DNA of 64,000 bases from Niallia taxi (GTDB lineage Bacteria; Bacillota; Bacilli; Bacillales; Cytobacillaceae), in contig NZ_RZTZ01000008.1 of the NCBI RefSeq assembly GCF_004005475.1, positions 124,001 through 188,000 of the forward strand, read 5' to 3'. Below, in pieces: positions 1 through 8,641 of the stretch (the first letter of the stretch is position 1; every line of letters begins with the position of its first letter). The position numbers were made by a program, and so were the translations under genes. The notes beneath the pieces are model-generated. The model worked only from the letters and a program-made list of their open reading frames with translations, was not told where the DNA came from and ran no database searches.

Positions 1-1
1 T

Positions 2-562
2 ACAGACCTGTTTACTGGCGAACTGATTCGCCCGCAGATATTAAATGAGGAGGAATGGCGCTCATTCGTCCGCAATGTGGAACAAATTAAAAACCATGCC
101 AAATCAACATACGGCTTGGAGGTAGTCTTCCATCCACATGCCCAAAGCCATATTGAGACAGAGGAGCAAATTGAAAGACTTCTGCATAATACAGACATCA
201 ATTTATGCTTAGATACAGGACATCATGCTTATGCTGATGGTGATCCAGTTGCATTCATGCGCAAATACTATGAGCGTATTCCATATCTTCACATAAAAAG
301 CTGTGATCTTAAGGTAAGGGAAAGAATGCAAAAAGAAAACTGGCCATTTGCTAAAGCAGTGAGTGAAGATATAATGTGTGAACCTGAATTAGGGGTAGTG
401 GATATGGAAGCATTTTTCGAGGTACTGCGTGATATTGACTATAGCGGCTGGGCAGTTGTCGAGCAGGATATGTATCCAGCACCATTTGATAAGCCATACC
501 CAATCGCAAAACGGACAAGTGAGTATTTAAAGACGATTTCAAACTCTATTAATGTCAAATAG
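2..562 (+). CDS. Sugar phosphate isomerase/epimerase (IolE-like TIM barrel), 5'-truncated by the window edge
   Basis: The frame is open from base 2 to the stop at 562, so the gene begins before the window; about 186 residues are visible. The sequence is typical of the xylose-isomerase-like TIM barrel family that includes inosose dehydratases and hydroxypyruvate isomerases. Visible landmarks are FHPHAQSHIET, the conserved LCLDTGHHAYADGDP segment with its metal-binding His, PYLHIKSCD, and the terminal block GVVDMEAFF...GWAVVEQD, which is characteristic of IolE-type proteins. An IolT-like porter follows on the same strand, which suggests inositol or related polyol breakdown. The exact substrate cannot be read from sequence. 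A GTG at 77 could be mistaken for a start, but reading continues upstream of it. Confidence 0.85.
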   Translation, partial: TDLFTGELIRPQILNEEEWRSFVRNVEQIKNHAKSTYGLEVVFHPHAQSHIETEEQIERLLHNTDINLCLDTGHHAYADGDPVAFMRKYYERIPYLHIKSCDLKVRERMQKENWPFAKAVSEDIMCEPELGVVDMEAFFEVLRDIDYSGWAVVEQDMYPAPFDKPYPIAKRTSEYLKTISNSINVK

Positions 563-579
563 ACAGTAGAATGATTTTT

Positions 580-620
580 ACATCTCTATCATAAGAAGAG
601 CACTCTTATGATAGAGATGT
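580..620 (+). terminator. Long perfect inverted repeat after the isomerase gene
   Basis: ACATCTCTATCATAAG (580-595) is exactly complementary to 605-620, with a 9-base loop. There is no T-run after it on the plus strand, so it may work as an mRNA 3' hairpin or processing site rather than a classical intrinsic terminator. Confidence 0.5.
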
Positions 621-700
621 AATGCTAAATAAGCGTGAGTTTCATTTGATTATTTTTGAAAGCGGATACAAATTTCTGGATGTTAAAGGAGGAATGGAAA

Positions 701-2119
701 GTGGATAATGCAAAGCTGTCTGATCATCACTCGATGGAAACGGGAAAACACAAAAAAGATCCTAAAAAAAATCTCCGGTTAATCACTATTGTTGCGACCT
801 TTGGAGGGCTGCTGTTTGGGTATGATACTGGAGTTATTAACGGAGCTCTCCCATTTATGGCGCGTCCTGACCAGCTTAACTTAACTCCCTTTACAGAAGG
901 CTTAGTCGCAAGCTCACTTGTCCTAGGTGCAGCGATCGGTTCCATCTTTGGAGGAAGGCTGTCAGATAATAAAGGTCACAGAAAAACAATTCTTTATTTA
1001 GCCATTTTGTTCTTCTTCGCAGCACTCGGTTGTGTTGTCGCTCCAAATACAACAATCATGATTTCATTCCGATTTCTGTTAGGGCTTGCGGTTGGCGGAG
1101 CATCGGTTATCATTCCATCTTATCTTGCAGAAATGTCACCTGCAGAACGACGAGGAAGATTAGTAACCCAAAATGAATTAATGATTGTTACTGGCCAATT
1201 TCTCGCCTATGTTTTTAATGCTGTTATCGGAAATACTTTTGACGAAGCAGGACATGTATGGCGTTATATGTTAGTGATTGCAACACTTCCCGCTGTCGCC
1301 TTATGGTTAGGTGTGCTTATTTTACCAGAAAGCCCGCGCTGGCTCGCGTCAAAAGGTAGAATCGGAGAAGCGCTTAAAACGTTAAGACAAATTCGTGAAG
1401 GAGCTTCCGCAGAAAAGGAATTAAAAAATATCGAGGCAAGCATCGCTGAAATGAAAAATACCAAAAAGGTCACCTTTAAAGATTTAAGGATTCCTTGGAT
1501 TAAAAAAATTGTTGTTCTCGGGATAGGAATCGGAGCGATATCCCAATTAGTGGGCATCAATTCAATCATGTATTATGGCACACAAATCCTTCAAAATTCA
1601 GGATTTGGAACAAAGGCAGCATTAATAGGAAATGTCGCAAATGGCTTAATCTCCTTAGTTGCTGTGATTATCGGTATGTCCATCATGCATAAAGTAAATA
1701 GACGCTCCATGTTTCTGACAGGCTTAATTGGTGTAACAGCAGCACTTATTTCAATCGGAATATCCACACTGCTACTTGCGGATTCTCCGAGCTTGCCATA
1801 TGTAGTCCTGTCCATGACATGCGTTTATTTAGCCTTCTTCCAAGGGGCAGTCGGCCCGATGACATGGCTTACGTTATCTGAGATTTTTCCAGCGAGAATC
1901 AGAGGGATAGGAATGGGAATGGCAGTCTTGTTTCTTTGGCTTTTCAATTTTCTGGTTGGTTTATTCTTCCCTATTCTATTAGACAGTGTCGGCTTATCGG
2001 CAACCTTCTTCCTATTCGCCGTATTTGCAATCGCAGGGATTGTGTTTATAGGAAAGTATTTACCTGAAACAAGAGGATTGTCATTGGAGCAGATTGAGGA
2101 GAATTTTAAACAGAATTAA
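701..2119 (+). CDS. Sugar porter family MFS transporter, IolT-like (myo-inositol/sugar:H+ symporter)
   Basis: About 472 residues with 12 hydrophobic segments. It carries sugar-porter signatures: FGGLLFGYDTGVINGALPFM in TM1, GRLSDNKGHRK after TM2, AEMSPAERRGRLVTQNELMIVTGQ, PESPRWLASKGR before the central loop, and PETRGLSLEQIEENF at the C terminus. Overall it closely resembles B. subtilis IolT as I recall it, so inositol is the best substrate guess, but other sugars are possible. I choose the GTG at 701 because AAAGGAGG lies at 685-692 at good spacing; an upstream TTG at 656 has no ribosome site and would add a polar tail. It probably serves the preceding isomerase gene. Confidence 0.88.
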   Translation: MDNAKLSDHHSMETGKHKKDPKKNLRLITIVATFGGLLFGYDTGVINGALPFMARPDQLNLTPFTEGLVASSLVLGAAIGSIFGGRLSDNKGHRKTILYLAILFFFAALGCVVAPNTTIMISFRFLLGLAVGGASVIIPSYLAEMSPAERRGRLVTQNELMIVTGQFLAYVFNAVIGNTFDEAGHVWRYMLVIATLPAVALWLGVLILPESPRWLASKGRIGEALKTLRQIREGASAEKELKNIEASIAEMKNTKKVTFKDLRIPWIKKIVVLGIGIGAISQLVGINSIMYYGTQILQNSGFGTKAALIGNVANGLISLVAVIIGMSIMHKVNRRSMFLTGLIGVTAALISIGISTLLLADSPSLPYVVLSMTCVYLAFFQGAVGPMTWLTLSEIFPARIRGIGMGMAVLFLWLFNFLVGLFFPILLDSVGLSATFFLFAVFAIAGIVFIGKYLPETRGLSLEQIEENFKQN

Positions 2120-2130
2120 AGAGTTCTATA

Positions 2131-2172
2131 GACAGAGCTGAAACTAAAATTAGTGCAGCTCTGTTTTTATTT
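2131..2172 (+). terminator. Intrinsic terminator of the IolT-like gene
   Basis: The stem CAGAGCTG (2133-2140) pairs with CAGCTCTG (2156-2163) and is followed by a T-rich run. Confidence 0.85.
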
Positions 2173-2347
2173 TGCATCTTTCATTCAAAAAAACTTTGTT
2201 AAGTAATCTTACACGTTGCTTGCAACTTTATTTTTGAATTTCTAATATGTAAGTATTAAACCATTCTTCATGAGATGTTCGAGAGATATAAATAGAGAAT
2301 AACGGTCAAAAAAACCAGTAGGCATCTGTAATAAAAAATAATCATTA

Positions 2348-2393
2348 AACATTATAATGTTATATTGACTATACCAAAGGACTGTAATAGAAT
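2348..2393 (+). promoter_or_regulatory. GntR-type operator plus sigma-A promoter upstream of the PTS genes
   Basis: AACATTATAATGTT (2348-2361) is a perfect 14-bp palindrome. Three bases downstream begins a promoter-like pair, TTGACT (2365-2370) and TAGAAT (2388-2393), spaced 17 bp. The same palindrome recurs at 2699 and, with one base changed, at 6341. All three copies flank transcription units next to the GntR/UTRA regulator at 5543, which is the likely binder. Confidence 0.7.
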
Positions 2394-2438
2394 GTCTTTA
2401 TGAAAAGGATTTCATTTTGAAAAGGGAGAGAGTTATTC

Positions 2439-2650
2439 ATGCGTATTTTATTGCGTTGTGCTTCAGGTATGTCAGCTAGTTTATTAGTAACATAAATGGA
2501 AAAGGAAGGCGGAGAAATAAAAGGGAGGATTAATAATTAAAGATAATATTCGTTTTAGTGTAAGGTCATTTTGGTGATTCAGATGTGATTTGTCTTGGAC
2601 CACAAGTTAATCGTAGTTAATTCAATTACAACAAGCTAGCACATGCAAAA
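2439..2650 (+). pseudogene. Decayed PTS lactose/cellobiose-family EIIB
   Basis: Behind a good ribosome site (AAAGGGAGAG) the start reads MRILLRCASGMSASLLVT, which is the N terminus and phosphorylatable-Cys loop of a lactose/cellobiose-type EIIB. A TAA follows, then MEKEGGEIKG in the same frame and further stops. In another frame HFGDSDVICLGPQVN appears, which matches the conserved D-V-I-L-L-G-P-Q-V block of EIIB proteins. The gene therefore carries at least one frameshift and several stops; an intact EIIB is about 100 residues. It sits directly upstream of the EIIC gene, the usual place for EIIB. Clearly dead, unless another EIIB in the genome complements it. Confidence 0.85.
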
Positions 2651-2698
2651 TTAATTATTCTGTCTTGTCTACTAAGTAAGGAATATTTTTTATCTTCA

Positions 2699-2748
2699 AA
2701 CATTATAATGTTATAAAGTTTGAGATTCGTATTAATTAAACATTTATA
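2699..2748 (+). promoter_or_regulatory. Second GntR-type operator plus promoter, in front of EIIC
   Basis: AACATTATAATGTT at 2699-2712 is identical to the copy at 2348. TTGAGA (2720-2725) and TTTATA (2743-2748), 17 bp apart, form a plausible promoter that would transcribe EIIC independently of the dead EIIB remnant. Confidence 0.65.
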
Positions 2749-2766
2749 AAAAGAGGGGGTATTTTT

Positions 2767-4071
2767 ATGAATAAGGTTATGCAGTTTTTAGAAACAAAAG
2801 TAATGCCAACCGCACAAAAAATTGGTTCACAGCATCATCTTTTAGCAATCCGAAATGGAATACTATCTACGCTCCCATTAACGATCATTGGTTCATTTTT
2901 TGTCATTTTATTAAATTTTCCAATTGCAGGTTATGATGAATTTATTGCGGACTTTAGGCCGGTACTAGATATTCCCTTTCGATTCACTGTAGGAGCAATG
3001 GCTTTATATGCTTCATTTGGCGTTGCATATGCTTTAGCAGGACATTATAAGCTTGACCAATTAAGTACTGCTTTACTTTCAGTCTTGGCCTTTCTGATTA
3101 CGTCCATTGTCCCAATACAAGTAACTGAGCCTGTTGCAGGCGTTATTGAAGCAGGACGTTGGCTTAATATAAGCAGCTTAAGTGCTCAATCATTATTTGG
3201 TGCAATCGTAACTTCTTTGTTAACTGTCGAGATATTTCGGTTTTTTATCAAAAGGGATATTCGGATTAAATTACCAGATAGTGTTCCACCGATGGTTGCA
3301 AATTCATTTACTGCATTAATCCCAACACTCTGTGTTATTGTGCTTTTTTGGCTTGTTCGCCATGTATTACATTTTGATATTAATTCAGTCATTACGTTGC
3401 TAATCTCACCATTAAAAGACTTTTTAGTTGGCAATAGTTTGTTTGGCGGATTACTAACGATTTTCTTGGTTGTCTTTTTCTGGGCACTAGGAATACATGG
3501 TCCTGCCATTATGGGACCAATTATAAGACCAATGTGGGATGCAAGTATTCTTGAGAATATGGAAGTATTTGCTTCAACTGGTGATGCTTATAATCTGCCA
3601 ACTTTATTTACAGAGCAATTCATTCAATGGTTTGTTTGGATTGGTGGAGCAGGATCAACTTTAGCACTCGTAGTGTTGTTCATGTTCTCAAAAGCAACAT
3701 TTTTAAAGGAATTAGGAAAACTCTCATTCTTGCCTGGGTTGTTTAACATTAATGAACCGATCATTTTCGGAGCTCCGATTGTTATGAACCCGATATTAAT
3801 TATTCCATTTATCTTGGCACCACTTGTAAATGGAATTGTCTCATACTTATTTTTCCAATTCCACTTAATACCTATGATTATGGCGAAACTTCCGTTTACG
3901 GTTCCAGCACCAATTGCAGCAATTATAAGTACAGATTGGACGATTATGGCAGGGGTATTAGTTATTCTGAACTTCTGTATCTCACTTGCTATTTATTTTC
4001 CATTCTTTAAAATGTTCGAAAAGCAGCACTTAGAGCAAGAAAAAGAACAATCCCAATCAAAAACCGCGTAA
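2767..4071 (+). CDS. PTS lactose/cellobiose-family transporter subunit IIC
   Basis: 434 residues, the normal length for this family, strongly hydrophobic with about ten membrane segments. Recognisable features are the N-terminal LETKVMPTAQKIGSQHHLLAIRNG (amphipathic helix common to CelB-type IIC), ALGIHGPAIMGP, IGGAGSTLALV, and the NEPIIFGAPIVMNP motif that contributes the sugar-binding Glu. It forms the membrane channel that phosphorylates an incoming beta-glycoside or amino sugar together with EIIA and EIIB. Its partner EIIB just upstream is a pseudogene and no EIIA is in the window, so function would depend on subunits encoded elsewhere. Ribosome site AGAGGGGG precedes the ATG. Confidence 0.92.
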   Translation: MNKVMQFLETKVMPTAQKIGSQHHLLAIRNGILSTLPLTIIGSFFVILLNFPIAGYDEFIADFRPVLDIPFRFTVGAMALYASFGVAYALAGHYKLDQLSTALLSVLAFLITSIVPIQVTEPVAGVIEAGRWLNISSLSAQSLFGAIVTSLLTVEIFRFFIKRDIRIKLPDSVPPMVANSFTALIPTLCVIVLFWLVRHVLHFDINSVITLLISPLKDFLVGNSLFGGLLTIFLVVFFWALGIHGPAIMGPIIRPMWDASILENMEVFASTGDAYNLPTLFTEQFIQWFVWIGGAGSTLALVVLFMFSKATFLKELGKLSFLPGLFNINEPIIFGAPIVMNPILIIPFILAPLVNGIVSYLFFQFHLIPMIMAKLPFTVPAPIAAIISTDWTIMAGVLVILNFCISLAIYFPFFKMFEKQHLEQEKEQSQSKTA

Positions 4072-4083
4072 GGGGATGATTCC

Positions 4084-4365
4084 ATGTTGGAGATGATTTT
4101 ATCAGGGGGAGTATTGGTTGCTTCCTATATCGTATTTTTGAAAACGAATATTGGAGCAAAGTGGACAATTTGGAAATCAATCGGCTTATCCATTCTGGTA
4201 ATCCTGCTATCAATGCTTCTATTTGTCTTTACAGGCGGAAAATTTTATTTAGTCGTAATCGTACCAACCATTATATGTGCTGTATTTGTCACCGTCAGTT
4301 TTCAAAGGTATATAAACAATGTTCAAAAAATAATAGCAGAAAAGTATGCAAATCGTGAGGTGTAA
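4084..4365 (+). CDS. Small three-helix membrane protein in the PTS operon
   Basis: 93 residues with three hydrophobic stretches (about residues 2-19, 29-50 and 52-71) and a short charged C-terminal tail. It begins 12 bp after the EIIC gene, behind AAGGGGATGA, and ends 3 bp before the next gene, so it is cotranscribed. I do not recognise a named family. Its fixed position between EIIC and a MupG-like protein suggests an accessory role in transport or assembly, but that is inference. Confidence 0.75.
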   Translation: MLEMILSGGVLVASYIVFLKTNIGAKWTIWKSIGLSILVILLSMLLFVFTGGKFYLVVIVPTIICAVFVTVSFQRYINNVQKIIAEKYANREV

Positions 4366-4368
4366 GGA

Positions 4369-5457
4369 ATGAAGCGTTTAGGTGTCTCCATTTATCCAGA
4401 AAAATCAATGATGGAAGAGGATAAACAATATTTGAAAATGGCAAAAGCTTATGGGTTTGATCGTGTATTTACTTGCTTACTATCAGCTTCAAAGTCGAAA
4501 GAGGAATTAATGCGAGAATTTACCGAGATTATTACTTTTGCAAAGGCATTACATATGGAAGTTATTTTAGATGTCTCTCCTGCTGTCTTTGACAAATTAA
4601 GTATTAGTTATGATGATTTAGGTTTTTTCCATGAGCTAGGTGCTGATGGAATCAGACTTGATTTAGGATTTGACGGATTAAAGGAAGCGAAAATGACAAA
4701 TAATCCTTATGGTTTAAAAATAGAGTTGAATATGAGTAATGATGTTGATTATCTGTCCAATATTTTAACACATCAAGGGAATAAGGATTATATCATTGGA
4801 TGTCACAATTTTTATCCGCAAAAATATACCGGTTTACCATATGACTTCTTTATAGAATGTTCCAAACGCTTCAAAAAATATGGCATTAGAACTGCCGCCT
4901 TTATAACATCCTCAGTAGGACAAATAGGGCCATGGGATATTAATGACGGGTTATGTACTTTAGAACAGCATCGAAATCTGCCAATAAACATCCAAGCAAA
5001 GCATTTGTGGGCAACAGGGCTAATTGATGACATTATCATTGGCAATGCTTACGCAAGTGAGGCTGAGCTTCGTATACTTGGGGAGCTTAATCGGGATATT
5101 TTAGAATTAGAAATTGAATTAGAGCCTGATGCTAGCGAATTAGAAGTTAATATAGCTTTAAACGAAACACATATACGCCGCGGTGATATTACAGAATATA
5201 TGATTCGTTCAGTAGACGTACGAAAAAAATACGCTGATCATTCAGTTGAAGAAAAACAATCAGTGTCGCAAACGACTGGGGATATTTTTATTGGCAATAA
5301 TCATTTCGGAAAATATAAAGGCGAATTGCAGGTTGTATTAAAGGATATGCCAGAAGATAAGCGAAAAAACAAAATAGCAAAAGTTGTTGCTGATGAGCAT
5401 TTTCTAATAGAGTATATCAAGCCCTGGAGCGCTTTTAAGTTGGTAAATGTAAAATGA
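4369..5457 (+). CDS. MupG family (DUF871) TIM-barrel protein
   Basis: 362 residues, the typical family length. The start MKRLGVSIYPEKS and the segments DRVFTCLLSAS, ADGIRLDLGFDG, CHNFYPQKYTGL and AAFITSSVGQIGPW are signatures of DUF871 proteins. The characterised member MupG is a cytoplasmic 6-phospho-N-acetylmuramidase acting on PTS-imported MurNAc-6P-GlcNAc; this protein may cleave a related 6-phospho disaccharide. It follows the small membrane gene by 3 bp with a GAGGTG ribosome site. The C-terminal third (from about residue 245) forms the family's smaller domain. Exact substrate unknown; no murQ-like etherase is nearby, which argues against plain MurNAc recycling. Confidence 0.85.
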   Translation: MKRLGVSIYPEKSMMEEDKQYLKMAKAYGFDRVFTCLLSASKSKEELMREFTEIITFAKALHMEVILDVSPAVFDKLSISYDDLGFFHELGADGIRLDLGFDGLKEAKMTNNPYGLKIELNMSNDVDYLSNILTHQGNKDYIIGCHNFYPQKYTGLPYDFFIECSKRFKKYGIRTAAFITSSVGQIGPWDINDGLCTLEQHRNLPINIQAKHLWATGLIDDIIIGNAYASEAELRILGELNRDILELEIELEPDASELEVNIALNETHIRRGDITEYMIRSVDVRKKYADHSVEEKQSVSQTTGDIFIGNNHFGKYKGELQVVLKDMPEDKRKNKIAKVVADEHFLIEYIKPWSAFKLVNVK

Positions 5458-5542
5458 TTTCTACACTTTCCTATTGTTTGTTGGTACAATAAAAGGAAAA
5501 AAAGTTAATCGAAGTTGAGAAACGCTGGAAAGGTAGATCTTT

Positions 5543-6256
5543 ATGAAATTGTTACGGAAAAAGGGACCATTTTATATTCAAGTGAAAAATGAATTAAAAG
5601 AACGGATGATAAAAGGAGTCTATCCTAAAAATTCATTAATCCCGCCTGAACCCGAATTGGAAAAGGAATTTGGTGTTAGTAAAATCACGATACGAAAAGC
5701 TGTCGAACAATTAGCCCTTGAAGGCTATGTCGAAAAACATAGTGGTATTGGTACGAAAGTATTAGATAATCGAGCCATTTCAAAACTATCAAAGGGGCAG
5801 GGGTTTTCTGAATATTTATTATCGACAGGATATACCTTAAGAAAGGGTAACGTAACAATTTCTAAAATAGATGTGTCGGACCATCCAATCTTATCTAACG
5901 TTTTTCATGAAAAAGAGTGCTATTGTATTGAGCGAATATTTACGTTAAATGACCAGCCGTACATTCATTTTACTCACTATATTCCTGGTCGTTTTTTACT
6001 TTCGCTTGACCCTGATACATTTACAAATTCCCTGTATGAAGTGCTGTATGAAAAGGGAGTATACTTTAATCGGTTTCAAGATGAATTTGGAGTGGAAATT
6101 CCAAGTGGAAAAATTGCTCGGTTGCTAAATATTGAACCGAAGCCATTATTTCAAAGAACACGTTTTTCTTATGACATCAATGAACAATTAATCGAATATT
6201 CGATTGGCTACTATAATACGGATATTCATAAATATATTGTGAACTTAAATATATAG
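5543..6256 (+). CDS. GntR family transcriptional regulator with UTRA ligand domain
   Basis: 237 residues. Residues 1-75 form the winged helix: FYIQVKNELKERMIKGVYPKNSLIPPEPELEKEFGVSKITIRKAVEQLALEGYVEKHSGIGTKV is standard for HutC/YvoA-type GntR proteins. Residues 85-235 form the UTRA effector domain. It sits between the PTS genes and the hydrolase/lyase operon, and three near-identical palindromes AACATTATAAYGTT lie upstream of both, so it is the probable repressor of both units. The ligand is likely a phosphorylated sugar intermediate. A terminator follows at 6265. Confidence 0.92.
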   Translation: MKLLRKKGPFYIQVKNELKERMIKGVYPKNSLIPPEPELEKEFGVSKITIRKAVEQLALEGYVEKHSGIGTKVLDNRAISKLSKGQGFSEYLLSTGYTLRKGNVTISKIDVSDHPILSNVFHEKECYCIERIFTLNDQPYIHFTHYIPGRFLLSLDPDTFTNSLYEVLYEKGVYFNRFQDEFGVEIPSGKIARLLNIEPKPLFQRTRFSYDINEQLIEYSIGYYNTDIHKYIVNLNI

Positions 6257-6264
6257 TCAATGTA

Positions 6265-6300
6265 AAAAGCTAAGTTACTCTATTTGTACTTAGCTTTATA
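6265..6300 (+). terminator. Terminator after the GntR gene
   Basis: AAAGCTAAGT pairs with ACTTAGCTTT around a 12-base loop, followed by a weak T/A-rich tail. Confidence 0.6.
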
Positions 6301-6340
6301 TGATTAATAATTTGAAGGATATATATTTATTACATATTAA

Positions 6341-6354
6341 AACATTATAACGTT
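6341..6354 (+). promoter_or_regulatory. Third GntR-type operator, upstream of the hydrolase/lyase operon
   Basis: AACATTATAACGTT differs by one base from the copies at 2348 and 2699 and lies about 105 bp before the cog3964 hydrolase gene. It links this operon to the PTS genes. Confidence 0.65.
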
Positions 6355-6461
6355 ATGTTTTTATGGAATATCATTATAAAATTATATCTATTATCTTAAC
6401 TTTAGTGACTGTATATTTTTTGAAAGTGTCTTTAAATAGAGTACGGAAAAGGTGAAATGGT

Positions 6462-7559
6462 ATGAAAGATTTCGTATTACATCATGTAAAGAGAATAACC
6501 GGAGAGGAAATCGATATTGTCATAAATGACGGTAAAATTGCCAAAATCATGCCTGCAGGAACTGGACTTGGCGAGCATATGATAGATTGTTCAGGTGTTT
6601 ATGTATCAAGTGGTTGGATCGATTTACATGTCCATGCATTTCCTGAATTTAATCCGTACGGTGATGAAATTGATAAAATCGGAGTAAATCAAGGTGTGAC
6701 GACAATTGTTGATGCTGGTAGCTGTGGTGCAGATCGAATCTCCGAGATGGCTGCAAGCAGACAAAAAGCAAAAACAAATGTATTTGCATTTTTGAACATT
6801 TCCTCTATTGGTTTACAAAGAGTAGATGAATTATCCAGATTAGAATGGATCGATAAGACAAAAGTTCTACAAGCAGTAAACGATTATAAGGAATTAATCG
6901 TTGGCTTAAAGGCACGTATTAGCAAAAGTGTGGTTTGTGATAATGGGATTGAACCCTTAAGGATTGCACGAACACTTTCTAATGAAACAGCATTGCCGTT
7001 AATGGTGCATATCGGTTCTGGTCCACCATTCATCGATGAAATTATTCCTCTCCTAGAGAAAAGAGATATCATTACACATTATCTCAATGGGAAACAAAAT
7101 AATCTTTTCGATACACAAGGGAAACCGCTCCAAGTGTTAAAGAATGCCATTGAACGCGGTGTGCATTTGGATGTTGGGCATGGTACAGCAAGCTTTTCCT
7201 TTAAGGTTGCACAATCGGCAAAACGTTATAACATTGGATTAAATACAATTAGTACAGATATTTATCGAAACAATCGGATAAACGGTCCTGTATATAGCTT
7301 GGCTAATGTTCTAACAAAATTCCTATCCCTAGGATATTCGCTGGAGGAAGTAATCATGGCAGTTACGACAAATGCTGCAAACTGGCTAAAAAAACCGGAG
7401 CTTGCTTGCATAAAGGTTGGGGCTGTTGCGAATTTGACCCTTTTTACTTTTCGGAATGAACCGATTACACTCACTGATTCTGAAGGTGAAAAGCGGGAAG
7501 CGAAGCAAAGAATAGAAACAAAAGGAGTGGTTATAAATGGAGAATTCATTGAATGCTAA
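6462..7559 (+). CDS. Amidohydrolase-superfamily metallohydrolase, cog3964 type (EF_0837-like deacetylase)
   Basis: 365 residues. Metal ligands are visible in order: HVH after GWIDL, the probable carboxylated Lys in LKARISK, LMVHIGSG, DVGHG and STDIYRNN. This pattern fits the cog3964 branch of amidohydrolases, often misannotated as dihydroorotase. Members studied biochemically hydrolyse acyl groups from alpha-acyloxy acids, and the physiological substrate of the branch next to DgaE/DgaF-type genes is not settled to my knowledge. It is the first gene of a four-gene operon: its end overlaps the next gene by 23 bp. A deacylation step on an amino-sugar acid before deamination is the simplest inference. 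Confidence 0.87.
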   Translation: MKDFVLHHVKRITGEEIDIVINDGKIAKIMPAGTGLGEHMIDCSGVYVSSGWIDLHVHAFPEFNPYGDEIDKIGVNQGVTTIVDAGSCGADRISEMAASRQKAKTNVFAFLNISSIGLQRVDELSRLEWIDKTKVLQAVNDYKELIVGLKARISKSVVCDNGIEPLRIARTLSNETALPLMVHIGSGPPFIDEIIPLLEKRDIITHYLNGKQNNLFDTQGKPLQVLKNAIERGVHLDVGHGTASFSFKVAQSAKRYNIGLNTISTDIYRNNRINGPVYSLANVLTKFLSLGYSLEEVIMAVTTNAANWLKKPELACIKVGAVANLTLFTFRNEPITLTDSEGEKREAKQRIETKGVVINGEFIEC

Positions 7560-8640
7560 ATATGGGCTTAAGCGTGTAATTAATGCAAGTGGGCGAATGA
7601 GTATCTTAGGTGTATCAGCACCAACTGATACGGTGATGGATGCCATGAAGCAAGGTGGACAAAACTATGTGGAGATTACAGATTTAGTCGACAAAGCAGG
7701 TGATTATGTTGCAAAAATCCTAGGTTCAGAGGCAGCAGTGATCGTAAACTCGGCATCAAGCGGGATTGCTCTTTCTGTTGCAGCAATTGTAACACAGGGC
7801 AATCGCCGTAAAAGTGAGCGACTTCATCAAGAGGATATTCCGAAAAGTGACATCATCATGCTAAAGGGTCACAATGTACAGTACGGAGCACCTGTAGAAA
7901 CGATGATTTACTTAGGCGGTGGAAAGCTTGTTGAGGTTGGCTATGCCAATGAAGGCAAAGCGGAGCATATTGAAGATGCCATTTCTGAGAACACAGCAGC
8001 TATCCTCTATGTCAAATCACATCATGCCGTTCAAAAAAATATGATTTCTGTTGAGGAAGCATGGGAGGTTGCCAAACGGAATGAAATTCCACTTATTGTT
8101 GATGCAGCGGCAGAAGAGGACCTGCAAAAATATGTGAAATTCTCTGACCTTGCGATCTACAGTGGTTCCAAGGCAATCGAAGGACCAACTTCAGGAATTG
8201 TTGCTGGCAAACGAATCTATATGGAGTGGCTAAAGACTCAATTACATGGGATTGGACGAAGTATGAAAGTCGGGAAAGAAACAACATTCGGCTTACTTCA
8301 GGCACTTGATGAATACGGCAATAAAGAAGACAAAAGCGAACAAGAGAAAGAAGCATTGCAAATATTAATGTCACTTAATAAGCTTGATGGCGTCAACGTA
8401 ACGATTGTTCAGGATGAAGCTGGCCGTGCCATTTTCCGTGCCAGAATTCAAATTGATGCTAATCAAGTTCAACTAACAGCAAAAGAAGTGAATACAAGAC
8501 TGCGAGAGGGTGAGATTGCCATTTATACACGCGATTATGGTGTGAGACAGGGCTATTTCGATATCGATCCCCGTCCGCTGCAGCATGATGATATTCAGGT
8601 AATTGAATCTAAGCTACGTGAAATAGTGGGAGGAAAATAA
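7537..8640 (+). CDS. dgaE: DgaE family PLP-dependent ammonia lyase (SelA-like fold)
   Basis: 367 residues. It is a fold-type I PLP enzyme related to SelA: YSGSKAIEGPTSGIVAG contains the Schiff-base Lys and is the DgaE/SelA hallmark. SEAAVIVNSASSGIALSVAA is the cofactor-binding turn and IVDAAAEEDL carries the Asp that contacts the pyridine nitrogen. The characterised Salmonella DgaE converts D-glucosaminate-6-phosphate to 2-keto-3-deoxy-6-phosphogluconate plus ammonia. The ATG at 7537 has AAAGGAGTGG upstream and overlaps the hydrolase gene. The aldolase follows with one base between. Not to be confused with true SelA: selD and mnmH elsewhere in the window are unrelated to this operon. Confidence 0.88.
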   Translation: MENSLNAKYGLKRVINASGRMSILGVSAPTDTVMDAMKQGGQNYVEITDLVDKAGDYVAKILGSEAAVIVNSASSGIALSVAAIVTQGNRRKSERLHQEDIPKSDIIMLKGHNVQYGAPVETMIYLGGGKLVEVGYANEGKAEHIEDAISENTAAILYVKSHHAVQKNMISVEEAWEVAKRNEIPLIVDAAAEEDLQKYVKFSDLAIYSGSKAIEGPTSGIVAGKRIYMEWLKTQLHGIGRSMKVGKETTFGLLQALDEYGNKEDKSEQEKEALQILMSLNKLDGVNVTIVQDEAGRAIFRARIQIDANQVQLTAKEVNTRLREGEIAIYTRDYGVRQGYFDIDPRPLQHDDIQVIESKLREIVGGK

Positions 8641-8641
8641 A

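Noticed and set aside
4007-4213. Minus-strand ORF spanning the junction of the EIIC and small membrane-protein genes
   Set aside because: Antisense to two real genes, without start signals.
7537-8640. Selenocysteine synthase SelA linked to selD at 18 kb
   Set aside because: The gene lies in a sugar operon with a DgaF-type aldolase and has DgaE-like sequence; no selB or tRNA-Sec is present.
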